NCBI GenBank assembly: GCA_947567585.1
Contig: CANONE010000109.1
Coordinates: 1 to 7,392 of the forward strand
Reading direction: 5' to 3'
DNA: 7,392 bases
DNA from: an uncultured Clostridia bacterium
GTDB lineage: Bacteria > Bacillota > Clostridia > Oscillospirales > Acutalibacteraceae
Shown: positions 1 to 6,410 of the stretch, piece by piece
Numbering within the stretch: the stretch's first letter is position 1
Layout: each line of letters opens with the position of its first letter
The notes under the pieces: generated by a model
Databases searched by the model: none
The model's input: the letters and a program-made list of their open reading frames with translations, nothing else
Told to the model about the DNA's origin: nothing
Program-made: the position numbers and the translations under genes

Positions 1-1557
1 GATCTGCGGTCTCTTTAGAAGCTCCGAAAGCTTTACCCCAGTAGAGACAGGGGTTGTTCCACGTGAAACAAGTACCTGGTTCAACTCGTCCGAAGGCGGG
101 AGATGCACGGCCCGGACCCTAGCCAGCTCTCGGTTCTTCCTTTCCAACCAATTGGAAAACTTCTCCCATCTGGCGTCGGAGATCAAACCCAGCTTGCGTC
201 CAATCGGCGTCAGCCGCTCCCCCGCGTTGTCCTGACGGAGAACCAGGCGGTACTCTGAACGGGAAGTCATCATGCGATAGGGGTCTGAAACCCCTTTCGT
301 AATAAGATCGTCAATCAAGGTGCCGATATAGGACCCTGAGCGGTCTAATATAAAACGCTCCCTATTCTGAAGCTTCAAAGCAGCATTGATCCCCGCTACC
401 AGGCCCTGGGCCGCCGCCTCTTCATAACCAGAGCTCCCGTTAAACTGTCCGGCCCCATACAATCCCGGCCAGTCCCGAAACTCTAAAGCCGCGTTCAGCT
501 GCAAGGGATCACAGCAGTCATACTCAATAGCATAGGCGCTGCGCATGATTTCTACATGTTCGAGCCCAGGGATCGTATGGTAAAACTGCTCCTGCACCTC
601 TTCGGGCAGGGAGGAACTCATGCCCTGCAAATACATCTCCTGGGTATCCATACCGCAAGGCTCAATAAAGAGCTGATGCCGGGGCTTATCCGGAAACCGC
701 ACAACCTTATCCTCAATACTGGGGCAGTACCTGGGCCCAACTCCCTGAATCATCCCTCCATATAAAGGGGAACGCTCTATATTATCCCGGATCACTTGAT
801 GTGTGGCCTCATTGGTCCAGCTAACATAACATACCGCCTGATTATAGGGCCCAATCTCTGTTTCAAAGGAAAAGGGGACAGCAGGCTCGTCGCCTTGCTG
901 TATCTCCAAATGCTCTAAATCAATGGAAGAACGTAAAACCCGCGCAGGCGTGCCTGTCTTAAAGCGCCGCAGGGAAATACCCAATGCCCGCAGGGAGTCC
1001 GGCAAAAAAGCGGAGGGGAACATACCGTCCGGGCCGCTGTCATAGGCCACATCCCCTACAAAAACCCGGCCTCCCAAAAAAGTCCCGGTACATAAAATGA
1101 CAGCTCCCGCGTTATAAACCGCCCCCAACCGGGTGGTTACCCGCCAGCGGCCATTAACCGGTTTCAGGTCCACCACCTCTCCCTGCCGCAGCCGCAGCCG
1201 GGGACAGGTTTCTAACTTATTCTTCGTAACCCGGGCATATTGATTCCTGTCAATCTGCGCCCGCAAAGAATGCACGGCCGGGCCCTTTCCCCGGTTCAGC
1301 ATCCGGCTCTGGATGGTACATTGGTCCGCCGTTTTTCCCATCTCCCCGCCTAGGGCGTCGATCTCCCGCACCAGATGCCCTTTGGCCGTTCCGCCAATAC
1401 TGGGATTACAGGGGCAATTCCCCACCGCGTCTAAATTGATGGTAAAAACCAGGGTCTCACATCCCAGCCGCGCAGCCGCGAGACCCGCTTCTATTCCCGC
1501 ATGTCCCGCGCCAACCACAATAACGTCAATCATCCCCGCATCATACAGTCTATCCAA
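1..1557 (-). CDS. mnmG: MnmG (GidA), tRNA uridine-5-carboxymethylaminomethyl modification enzyme, C-terminus cut by window edge
   Basis: This is the FAD-dependent partner of MnmE. Together they add a carboxymethylaminomethyl group to U34 of certain tRNAs in the cytoplasm, using methylenetetrahydrofolate, NADH and GTP hydrolysis. The frame is open from an upstream in-frame TAA (1573-1575) to the window edge, giving 519 codons of an expected roughly 620 to 630. The Rossmann FAD motif GAGHAG is at residues 16-21, CPCNPSIGG at 48-56, the signature GPRYCPSIE from 274, and AGQFNGSSGYEEA from 369. Cys50 and Cys278 match the two conserved cysteines of the family (Cys47 and Cys277 in E. coli). I chose the TTG start at 1557 because an AGGAGG lies 10 bases upstream and the leader YDAGMIDVIVVG aligns with the family N-terminus (for example YEAGQYDVIVIG in Bacillus). 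An ATG at 1533 lacks a ribosome binding site and would remove that leader. The missing part is the C-terminal helical MnmE-binding region. Identity is very secure. Confidence 0.97.
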   Translation of the reverse strand, partial: MDRLYDAGMIDVIVVGAGHAGIEAGLAAARLGCETLVFTINLDAVGNCPCNPSIGGTAKGHLVREIDALGGEMGKTADQCTIQSRMLNRGKGPAVHSLRAQIDRNQYARVTKNKLETCPRLRLRQGEVVDLKPVNGRWRVTTRLGAVYNAGAVILCTGTFLGGRVFVGDVAYDSGPDGMFPSAFLPDSLRALGISLRRFKTGTPARVLRSSIDLEHLEIQQGDEPAVPFSFETEIGPYNQAVCYVSWTNEATHQVIRDNIERSPLYGGMIQGVGPRYCPSIEDKVVRFPDKPRHQLFIEPCGMDTQEMYLQGMSSSLPEEVQEQFYHTIPGLEHVEIMRSAYAIEYDCCDPLQLNAALEFRDWPGLYGAGQFNGSSGYEEAAAQGLVAGINAALKLQNRERFILDRSGSYIGTLIDDLITKGVSDPYRMMTSRSEYRLVLRQDNAGERLTPIGRKLGLISDARWEKFSNWLERKNRELARVRAVHLPPSDELNQVLVSRGTTPVSTGVKLSELLKRPQI

Positions 1558-1567
1558 AAAATTTCTC

Positions 1568-1573
1568 CCTCCT
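1568..1573 (-). promoter_or_regulatory. Ribosome binding site of mnmG, fixing a TTG start
   Basis: On the minus strand the sequence AAGGAGGGA lies here, 10 bases before the TTG at 1557 and about 34 bases before the first in-frame ATG (1533). The spacing supports the TTG and argues against the ATG. Confidence 0.8.
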
Positions 1574-1615
1574 TAGCCGGAGCCTTGTGGCGTAGTGCAA
1601 TTCACTCAGTTTTCA

Positions 1616-2980
1616 CTATTTGCCTACGCAGAACTTTTCAAAAACCTGGTCAATGATCTGGTCGGAAACCTGCTGGCCTGTCAACTGGTACAGGGAAGAG
1701 AGAGCTCCTTCCAAGCAGACGGTCAGGGCGTCTAAGGTCATTCCCGCAGCCAAAGCTTCCAAAGCCTGGTCAACCGACTTCTTAGCGGATCGGGCCGCCG
1801 CCCTTTGCCTCTGCGTAAAAAGCTGTCCGTCCTCTGGGTGGAAATCCCCTCCCACCATTTGTATGAGAGCGTGCTCCAAATCCTTCACGCCTTGGCCGCT
1901 AGCGGCCGCAATCTCCACAACCTGTTCAAATCTTTCCCGCAAAATCTCCAGGTTCAGCCTTCTTGGAAGATCAGCCTTATTAACGACAGCTATCACAGGC
2001 AGCTCCCCCAGGTTTTCAACCAGCTGAACATCCTCTTGGCTTAATTCCTGAGAGCCATCAAATACAGCCAAAATGAGTTGGGCCGCCCGCATCCGCTCCT
2101 GGGCCGCCGCCACGCCGATTTTTTCTACCGGGTCTTCGGTAGTCCGCAGGCCGGCCGTATCCGCCAAAAGCAGAGGAACGCCTCCCAAAGAAACCAGTTC
2201 TTCCACCACGTCCCGGGTTGTCCCGGCATAAGGCGTCACAATGGAGCGCCGCCGCCCAGCCAATAGATTCATCAAGGTGGATTTGCCCACATTCGGCCGT
2301 CCGACAATCACTGTACGCAGGCCCTCTCTGGCAATCTCCCCCCGCCAAAAGCCGTCCAAAAGCTTAGACAGTTCATCCCCGCTGTTTCTAAGGTTCTTTT
2401 CTAAGGCGGCCGCGTCTACTTCCTCCAGCCCCTCTTCCGGGAAATCCGCCCAAGCGGCCAAATGTACGGCGAATTCCTCCAGGTTGGCGCGGATAGCCGC
2501 CACTCTTCGGCTTAAGGCTCCCTGGCCCGCTGCGGAAGCTAGACGGACCCCCTCCGCTCCATGGGCGCTGATCAACTCCATCACAGACTCCGCCTGCGCC
2601 AGATCCAGTTTTCCATTCAAAAAGGCGCGCTTTGTGAACTCTCCCCGGCCCGCCGGCTGCGCCCCCGCCGCCAGCACAGCCTCCAGTATCATTCTGGTTA
2701 TAATCAGCCCCCCATGGCAGGAAAGCTCCACCACATCTTCTCCCGTATAGCTTTTGGGAGACCGGAATACCAGAGCTACGCAGTCATCCAGCTTTTCCCC
2801 GCCTGCCGTAACAGCTTCTCCCAAAGCCGCAGAATAGCCCACCATGTCATCCAGCCTTTTCCCATGTAAGCTGCGAAACACCCTTTGCGCCACCAGAAAA
2901 GCTTCCGGCCCCGATATCCGCACAACGCCCAAGCCGCCTGGAGCCTGCCCGGTAGAAATAGCCGCAATCGTTGTCTCCAT
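1616..2980 (-). CDS. mnmE: MnmE (TrmE), tRNA modification GTPase
   Basis: MnmE is a dimeric, potassium-activated GTPase that binds a folate one-carbon donor and works with MnmG on wobble uridine of tRNA. The protein is 454 residues, normal for the family. The N-terminal folate-binding domain begins METTIAAISTG and spans about residues 1-118. The helical domain is split around a G domain at about 215-375, with G1 GRPNVGKS at 227-234, TTRD at 254-257, DTAG at 274-277 and NKAD at 334-337. The protein ends in CVGK (451-454), the conserved C-x-G-K tail whose cysteine is needed for modification. A longer reading from 3028 would add 16 residues, but those codons run through a strong hairpin. GGAGGG five bases before 2980 and the canonical N-terminus fix the start. 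mnmG follows after 58 bases, so the two partners are probably co-transcribed. Nothing appears broken. Confidence 0.98.
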   Translation of the reverse strand: METTIAAISTGQAPGGLGVVRISGPEAFLVAQRVFRSLHGKRLDDMVGYSAALGEAVTAGGEKLDDCVALVFRSPKSYTGEDVVELSCHGGLIITRMILEAVLAAGAQPAGRGEFTKRAFLNGKLDLAQAESVMELISAHGAEGVRLASAAGQGALSRRVAAIRANLEEFAVHLAAWADFPEEGLEEVDAAALEKNLRNSGDELSKLLDGFWRGEIAREGLRTVIVGRPNVGKSTLMNLLAGRRRSIVTPYAGTTRDVVEELVSLGGVPLLLADTAGLRTTEDPVEKIGVAAAQERMRAAQLILAVFDGSQELSQEDVQLVENLGELPVIAVVNKADLPRRLNLEILRERFEQVVEIAAASGQGVKDLEHALIQMVGGDFHPEDGQLFTQRQRAAARSAKKSVDQALEALAAGMTLDALTVCLEGALSSLYQLTGQQVSDQIIDQVFEKFCVGK

Positions 2981-2985
2981 TCTAT

Positions 2986-2991
2986 CCCTCC
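2986..2991 (-). promoter_or_regulatory. Ribosome binding site of mnmE
   Basis: GGAGGG on the minus strand, five bases before the ATG at 2980. It starts nine bases after the foot of the hairpin at 3001-3025, so folding or termination there could affect access to this site. Confidence 0.8.
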
Positions 2992-2996
2992 ATGTC

Positions 2997-3025
2997 AAAA
3001 ACAGCGGAGCTGAGAGCTCCGCTGT
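2997..3025 (-). terminator. Strong hairpin plus T-run between jag and mnmE: terminator or attenuator
   Basis: An 11-bp perfect stem (3001-3011 pairing with 3015-3025, arm ACAGCGGAGCT) with a 3-base loop is followed on the minus strand by TTTT, reaching TTTTT if the stem's closing T is counted. This is the shape of an intrinsic terminator with a short U-tract. It lies 121 bases after the jag stop and just upstream of the mnmE ribosome binding site. It may end part of the transcription arriving from jag, or act as a 5' leader structure of mnmE. No promoter between it and mnmE is evident, so partial termination seems more likely than a full stop. That last point is inference. Confidence 0.65.
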
Positions 3026-3087
3026 CAATGTAAGTCACAAACCGCCTGCCGGTTCTGTGGAGTTCTTCCCCTACTCTGGCATCGCAT

Positions 3088-3129
3088 CTGCCGCTACTAA
3101 AGAAAGCGATGACATTCGCTGCGCAAAGT
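3088..3129. repeat. Degenerate copy of the hairpin-type intergenic repeat (copy D)
   Basis: Positions 3101-3129 match 5400-5428 at 24 of 29 bases, and all five differences are transitions. The shared core is TTCGCTGCGC. Similarity continues weakly to 3088. It lies in the 165-base jag-mnmE gap, in the same orientation as the other copies. The G-to-A changes weaken the small TTCGC/GCGAA hairpin seen in the other copy. Confidence 0.6.
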
Positions 3130-3145
3130 ATGACATTTGGTTCAT

Positions 3146-4087
3146 CTACTTTTTTGCCTCGATCTTACCATAAATAGGCGTGCTGGGATCATCCGCTTTC
3201 GGGCCTGTGGGGCGAGGCTGCGGGCTGTCATTTCTTTGGGAACGGGTGTTCCGGCGGTCACGGTCAAAGCCGCGATTGTTATTATAGCTGTTGTTGTAAC
3301 CCCGGCCGCGGCGGTTGTCCCTCCGGGGATACCGCTCTCCACCTTCGGGGCCCACTACCACATGACGGCCCTGGTCCTCGCCTTCACTCCAGGATTTGGC
3401 GCCGCTTACCTCCTGCACGGCGGTATGAATAATCCGCCGCTCATAGGGGTTCATGGGCTCCAAAGAGGCGTTCCGGCCAGTCTTGACAGCCCTATACGCC
3501 ATTTTTTTGCCCAAAGCCTCCAAAGTCTCCCGGCGCTTCTCCCGGTAATTCCCTACATCCAGAGTCAGCCGGAAATAAGAACCGCCTGTGTGATTGGCCA
3601 CCAAAGAAGCCAGATACTGCAAAGCGTCCAGGGTCTCTCCGCGATGGCCGATCACAAAACCGATATCCCCGCCGCTGAGAATCAGATTAGCGCCGGATTC
3701 CGCAGGCTGAACCTCTACCTGCGCGTCCGCTAAACCCATACAACCTAGAACCTGCTTTAGGTAAGCCGCGGCATGCTGGGCAGGTTCCTCCACGTCGGCG
3801 GCAGGCTTTGGTTGGGGCACCGGCGCCGGCTCTTTGACAGGTTCAGGCTGTTTCTTCTCTGGAACGGGCGCATACGTCCGGGAAGGAGGAGGCACCTGTA
3901 CAGGGTCCGGTACTTCAATATAAGCCCGCACTTTGGCGGGACGTCCCCCAAAAATGCCCAGTGTCTTTTTCTGGGGCATCTCCAAAATCTCAAATTCCGC
4001 GTCAATGGTCTCTACGCCTAACTGTGCGCAGGCATTGGCAAAAGCGGCGTCCACATTATCGCCGGTAGCAATGGCTTCTTTTAACAT
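3146..4087 (-). CDS. jag: Jag / KhpB, SpoIIIJ-associated RNA-binding protein with Jag_N, KH and R3H domains
   Basis: Jag (KhpB, EloR in streptococci) is a cytoplasmic RNA-binding protein that pairs with KhpA and influences cell division and elongation; its gene commonly follows yidC, as here. The 313-residue protein has a Jag_N domain at about 1-58 (including KKTLGIFGGRPAKV), then a proline-, glutamate- and lysine-rich linker at about 60-103. A KH domain at about 107-185 carries the GxxG loop as GHRG (147-150). An R3H domain at about 187-247 has the R-x3-H pair Arg217 and His221. Residues about 250-313 form a low-complexity basic tail rich in Arg, Asn and Gly, beyond the usual end near the R3H domain. 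Bacillus Jag is about 208 residues, so the linker and tail account for the extra length. The start has AGGAGG eight bases upstream. Family assignment is secure; the tail's role is unknown. Confidence 0.95.
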   Translation of the reverse strand: MLKEAIATGDNVDAAFANACAQLGVETIDAEFEILEMPQKKTLGIFGGRPAKVRAYIEVPDPVQVPPPSRTYAPVPEKKQPEPVKEPAPVPQPKPAADVEEPAQHAAAYLKQVLGCMGLADAQVEVQPAESGANLILSGGDIGFVIGHRGETLDALQYLASLVANHTGGSYFRLTLDVGNYREKRRETLEALGKKMAYRAVKTGRNASLEPMNPYERRIIHTAVQEVSGAKSWSEGEDQGRHVVVGPEGGERYPRRDNRRGRGYNNSYNNNRGFDRDRRNTRSQRNDSPQPRPTGPKADDPSTPIYGKIEAKK

Positions 4088-4094
4088 GACGATT

Positions 4095-4101
4095 CCTCCT
4101 T
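4095..4101 (-). promoter_or_regulatory. Ribosome binding site of jag within a short palindrome
   Basis: AAGGAGG on the minus strand lies 7-8 bases before the ATG at 4087. Its 5' bases belong to the 13-base palindrome CCTTATTATAAGG (4098-4110), so a weak hairpin could partly cover the site. A small 5-bp hairpin (AGCGG/CCGCT, 4112-4125) lies just upstream of it. The rest of the 163-base yidC-jag gap shows nothing I can name. Confidence 0.7.
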
Positions 4102-4250
4102 ATTATAAGGCAGCGGAATGCCGCTAAGGTACACCCTGCCAGTTTTGAAAAAGATCAGTCTCTCTATGCCTGCCCATACGGGTCCAAAATACAGCGCCTC
4201 ATGGAGCCGGCAAAATTATATTACTGAATAATGAAATCCGCTGCCGCTCC

Positions 4251-5312
4251 TTACTTCTTACTGCCCATGTAGCTGGCGGCATCCCCGCCACTGGACTTTT
4301 TCTTTTTCTGGGCCTGCTGTTTCTGCTTACTCTGTTCTTTGCCCGCCTTTTGCTGCACGCTCTGAGACAGCTTATCCGCAATCAATTTTTGTTGGGCGGC
4401 AGGCAAGGGCCGGACATTGGCTTCCGCCAACTCTAATGTAACCGCCCGCCTGGCCTCTGCCATTGCCGTAACCTGATTAATGCTGAAATACTTGTTGGTA
4501 AGCAAAGTCTGCACAAAGCTGGCCAACAGAGATACAATATTATGCATACCCACAGCCGCCGGCATAATAAAGGCCCAGTATACGCTAATCAGCGGGAACA
4601 CATAGAGCATAGCTTTTGTGCAGCCGGTCTGCGTCTGGCCGGTAGCCTTGCTGCTGTAAAACTGAAAACCAAAGCTGAATACCAGAGAGAGCACAGGAAT
4701 CAGCCACAAAAAAGACAGAAACCCGGATTCCTGGGGCGAAGCCAGCATATCCAGCCCCAAAAACTTAAATCCATGAGAGAAAAATTCAATTTTGTCCAGC
4801 TCAGCCGGGGAAAACATAGTCAGATTCCCTTTTAAGGCTTCAAAATGCCGGATCACCTGCAGTTCCGGGTAAAGCCCCATTCCGGACGCGGAAGCCATAC
4901 CAGGAATCTTTGAGATGTAATCCGTAGCCTGCGCCACCGCTTCTCCGGCAATATGCAGAGTGTTGGAAAGAGGCATAATCACGCTATAGAAAATACCCAG
5001 CATAATGGGAAAAGGCAGCAGGGTGGTCAGGCAGCCGCTGCCGGGGTTCACCCCTTCTTTTTCATAGAGCTTCATCAGCTCGTCATTATACTTCTGCTGA
5101 TTATTGGCATATTTTTTTTGCAGCTCCTTCTGCTTATCAGCCAGCTTCGCCTGCGAAGCCATGGTCCGCTGCTGCTTGATGGACATGGGAAACAGGGCCG
5201 CCTTCAAAATAACGGTGAACAAAACAATGGCCACGCCATAGTTCCGAAATATCGAGTACAAAAACCACAAAAGATATCCCAAAATGCTGCCAAAAAAATT
5301 AAATATCGCCAT
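4251..5312 (-). CDS. yidC: YidC/Oxa1-family membrane protein insertase
   Basis: YidC inserts and helps fold inner membrane proteins, alone or with SecYEG. The protein read from 5312 is 353 residues. A first hydrophobic segment lies at about 5-22 and the next at about 26-42. The latter carries Lys37 in ILKAALFP, where Bacillus SpoIIIJ has its groove arginine; Lys is a plausible equivalent. A charged cytoplasmic hairpin at about 45-90 (QQRTMASQAKL onward) leads to NPGSGCLTTLLPFPIMLGIFY (90-109). A loop of about 75 residues follows, then hydrophobic segments at about 197-216, 234-252 and 256-271. The tail (about 305-353) is Lys/Gln-rich, typical of ribosome-contacting C-termini. There is no lipobox at the N-terminus. 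An upstream reading to 5465 adds 51 residues encoded by an intergenic repeat and is not believable. GGGAGA lies 13 bases before 5312, a somewhat long spacing; Met at 5333 is the only close alternative. Confidence 0.95.
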   Translation of the reverse strand: MAIFNFFGSILGYLLWFLYSIFRNYGVAIVLFTVILKAALFPMSIKQQRTMASQAKLADKQKELQKKYANNQQKYNDELMKLYEKEGVNPGSGCLTTLLPFPIMLGIFYSVIMPLSNTLHIAGEAVAQATDYISKIPGMASASGMGLYPELQVIRHFEALKGNLTMFSPAELDKIEFFSHGFKFLGLDMLASPQESGFLSFLWLIPVLSLVFSFGFQFYSSKATGQTQTGCTKAMLYVFPLISVYWAFIMPAAVGMHNIVSLLASFVQTLLTNKYFSINQVTAMAEARRAVTLELAEANVRPLPAAQQKLIADKLSQSVQQKAGKEQSKQKQQAQKKKKSSGGDAASYMGSKK

Positions 5313-5362
5313 AATACAGTCTTTATCTCCCATCTCTTTACGCGGGCGCAAGCGTCGTTTTG

Positions 5363-5440
5363 GACCTTGGGGCGCAGCCCCAAACCCTGCCACCTTTGTA
5401 GAAGGTGATGGCGTTCGCTGCGCGAAGTCACGAAACTTTT
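5363..5440. repeat. Hairpin-type intergenic repeat, fullest copy (copy A)
   Basis: This element in the yidD-yidC gap holds three small hairpins. They are TTGGGGC/GCCCCAA (5367-5383), CACCTT/AAGGTG (5391-5407) and TTCGC/GCGAA (5414-5426), followed by ACGAAACTTTT (5430-5440). Positions 5370-5407 align with 6121-6157 with one single-base gap, and the ACGAAACTTTT end is also shared. Positions 5400-5428 align with 3101-3129. From memory, GGGGC-loop-GCCCC followed by AAACCC and a second hairpin is common between genes of gut Clostridia. I could not search for it here. Confidence 0.75.
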
Positions 5441-5463
5441 GACCCGGGTTTTCATTGTTATGC

Positions 5464-5493
5464 ACAGGTAGCTGGCGGGCGGAACAGGTAGCT
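5464..5493. repeat. Tandem ACAGGTAGCT repeat, two units 20 bases apart
   Basis: ACAGGTAGCT occurs at 5464-5473 and again at 5484-5493, separated by GGCGGGCGGA. A related 16-base string, GGGCGGAACAGGYAGC, occurs at 5477-5492 and at 6752-6767 with one mismatch, so this belongs to another interspersed intergenic motif. No function is evident. Confidence 0.6.
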
Positions 5494-5520
5494 TGGATTT
5501 CATTTATAGTTGGCTGTTTA

Positions 5521-5745
5521 TCACTTTTTACGCTTTTGGGGGACGGGGTCGTAACCCCCGCGGCTCCAGGGATTGCACCGCAGCAAGCGCCAAAGCGTCA
5601 GCATACCGCCTTTTAGCGCGCCAAAGCGTTCCACCGCCTTCAGGCCATATTCCGAACAAGTGGGGATATATTTACAGGAAGGCCGTGTCCTGGGTGAAAT
5701 TTCCGCCCGGTAAAAACGGATCAGCCAAATAAAAACCGCTTTCAT
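5521..5745 (-). CDS. yidD: YidD, membrane protein insertion efficiency factor
   Basis: YidD is a small membrane-associated protein that improves the efficiency of YidC-dependent insertion. Its gene sits between rnpA and yidC in most bacteria, as here. The 74-residue length is typical. The N-terminus is hydrophobic/amphipathic (MKAVFIWLIRFYRAEISP). The family cysteines are all present: Cys24 and Cys30 in CKYIPTCSEYG and Cys57 in RCNPW. The conserved GGYDPVP stretch (63-69) lies near the end, followed by a basic KRKK tail. The start codon overlaps the rnpA stop as ATGA, indicating coupled translation. It is followed by a 208-base gap before yidC that is filled largely by repeats. Confidence 0.97.
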   Translation of the reverse strand: MKAVFIWLIRFYRAEISPRTRPSCKYIPTCSEYGLKAVERFGALKGGMLTLWRLLRCNPWSRGGYDPVPQKRKK

Positions 5746-6095
5746 CCGCCGTCCTTCCCGCCTGCTAAAAGGCCGGCCGCTTTCAGCTGCTTTTCCATAT
5801 GGCGCAAGACCTGCGTACTCTTCACAAAAGGCGTGCGCCCCCGAGCCACAAAAATTAAATCGAACCCGGGCCTTACAGATCCGCTAAGCTGCCGGAACGC
5901 CTCCCGAATCACCCGCCGGGACCGGTTGCGCGCTACAGCGTTGCCAATCTTCTTGCTGGTAGTAATTCCCACCCGGCAAACCTTTACCCGATTTTTCAGT
6001 ACGTAAACCACTACCACAGGGGAAACATAGCTTTTTCCCCTGGCATAAGCCCGGCGAAAGTCATTATTCCTGGTAATCGACACAATCTTATCCAA
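5742..6095 (-). CDS. rnpA: RnpA, protein component of ribonuclease P
   Basis: RnpA binds the catalytic RNase P RNA and helps it recognise and cleave the 5' leader of precursor tRNAs. The 117-residue protein has the early NDFRRAYARGKS motif (11-22) and the conserved basic RNR helix ARNRSRRVIREAFR (55-68), both diagnostic. The start is a TTG at 6095, with AGGGGG about eight bases upstream on the minus strand. This gives the usual short N-terminus (MDKIVSITRNNDF); no ATG lies near. The final codons overlap the yidD start. The 315-base spacer back to rpmH is long for this pair, which is usually separated by much less. Confidence 0.97.
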   Translation of the reverse strand: MDKIVSITRNNDFRRAYARGKSYVSPVVVVYVLKNRVKVCRVGITTSKKIGNAVARNRSRRVIREAFRQLSGSVRPGFDLIFVARGRTPFVKSTQVLRHMEKQLKAAGLLAGGKDGG

Positions 6096-6110
6096 AATAC
6101 CGGCCCCCTA

Positions 6111-6169
6111 AGACCCTGCTGGGCGCTGCCCCAAACCCCGCTGCCTATAAAAAGCTGGACGAAACTTTT
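6111..6169. repeat. Hairpin-type intergenic repeat, shorter copy (copy B)
   Basis: Positions 6121-6157 align with copy A (5370-5407), including GGGC-loop-GCCC and CCCCAAACCC. The copy then goes straight to ACGAAACTTTT (6159-6169). It lacks the roughly 22-base module with the TTCGC/GCGAA hairpin present in copy A. Its second hairpin is degraded. Confidence 0.7.
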
Positions 6170-6263
6170 CATGTCCACTTGCCAGAGCCCCGCAATTTTT
6201 GTTCTTCTTCCACGCCCTGGGCAAAGCCTGTCCCATTCTTACAGAAAGCCTGGATATAACAAA

Positions 6264-6288
6264 TAAAGGCCACGCTAGGTGGCCTTTA
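6264..6288 (-). terminator. Terminator-like hairpin between rpmH and rnpA
   Basis: A 10-bp perfect stem (TAAAGGCCAC pairing with GTGGCCTTTA) with a 5-base loop is followed on the minus strand by TTTGTTAT. The stem is GC-rich in the middle and the tail is T-rich but interrupted, so termination may be partial. It lies 123 bases after the rpmH stop. It could lower transcription of rnpA and downstream genes relative to rpmH, whose product is needed in much larger amount. Confidence 0.6.
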
Positions 6289-6304
6289 AGCGCCGGAAAA
6301 ATAC

Positions 6305-6336
6305 GTAAGGCCCGCTCTGCCTCTTTGCCCTGCGGC
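6305..6336 (-). repeat. Partial duplicate of the rpmH 3' coding end
   Basis: Positions 6305-6336 match 6418-6448, the last codons of rpmH, in the same orientation, with 29 matches, two mismatches and one inserted base. The inserted base breaks the rpmH frame. Upstream of the match, on the minus strand, the similarity fades. It looks like a local direct duplication or a decayed second rpmH. Confidence 0.6.
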
Positions 6337-6410
6337 ATAAACAATTCGTTTTGCGTCTGCGGCAAGAAATCAGGCCGGACTTGGCCACTTAAAAGTTCAG
6401 CTGCGCGAGA

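Larger units (their letters stand above)
6096..6410. other. rpmH-rnpA spacer without a credible gene
   Basis: This 315-base stretch holds, reading in the transcription direction, a partial copy of the rpmH 3' end (6305-6336), a terminator-like hairpin (6264-6288), about 90 bases with nothing I recognise, and repeat copy B (6111-6169) just before the rnpA ribosome binding site. A possible 85-codon minus-strand frame (6108-6365) has no convincing ribosome binding site and runs through the repeat and the hairpin, so I do not call it a gene. Confidence 0.7.

Noticed and set aside
1620..2750. Several long plus-strand open frames opposite mnmE (1620-2027, 2241-2750 and others)
   Set aside because: They are antisense to a clearly conserved GTPase, have low-complexity Arg/Ser/Pro-rich products with no family resemblance, and lack good ribosome binding sites. 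High GC in the real gene explains them.
3023..3028. TTGACA on the minus strand as a possible -35 for mnmE
   Set aside because: It lies at the base of the hairpin and no TATAAT-like -10 follows at 16-19 bases.
3137..3733. 198-codon plus-strand frame opposite jag
   Set aside because: It is a shadow of the jag reading frame; its hydrophobic-looking stretch comes from the complement of Jag's Arg/Asn/Gly-rich tail.
4102..4107. TATAAT-like hexamer upstream of jag
   Set aside because: No -35 element is present at a suitable distance, and the hexamer is part of a palindrome overlapping the ribosome binding site.
6108..6365. 85-codon minus-strand frame in the rpmH-rnpA spacer
   Set aside because: It runs through the terminator-like hairpin and repeat copy B, has no recognisable domain and no strong ribosome binding site.
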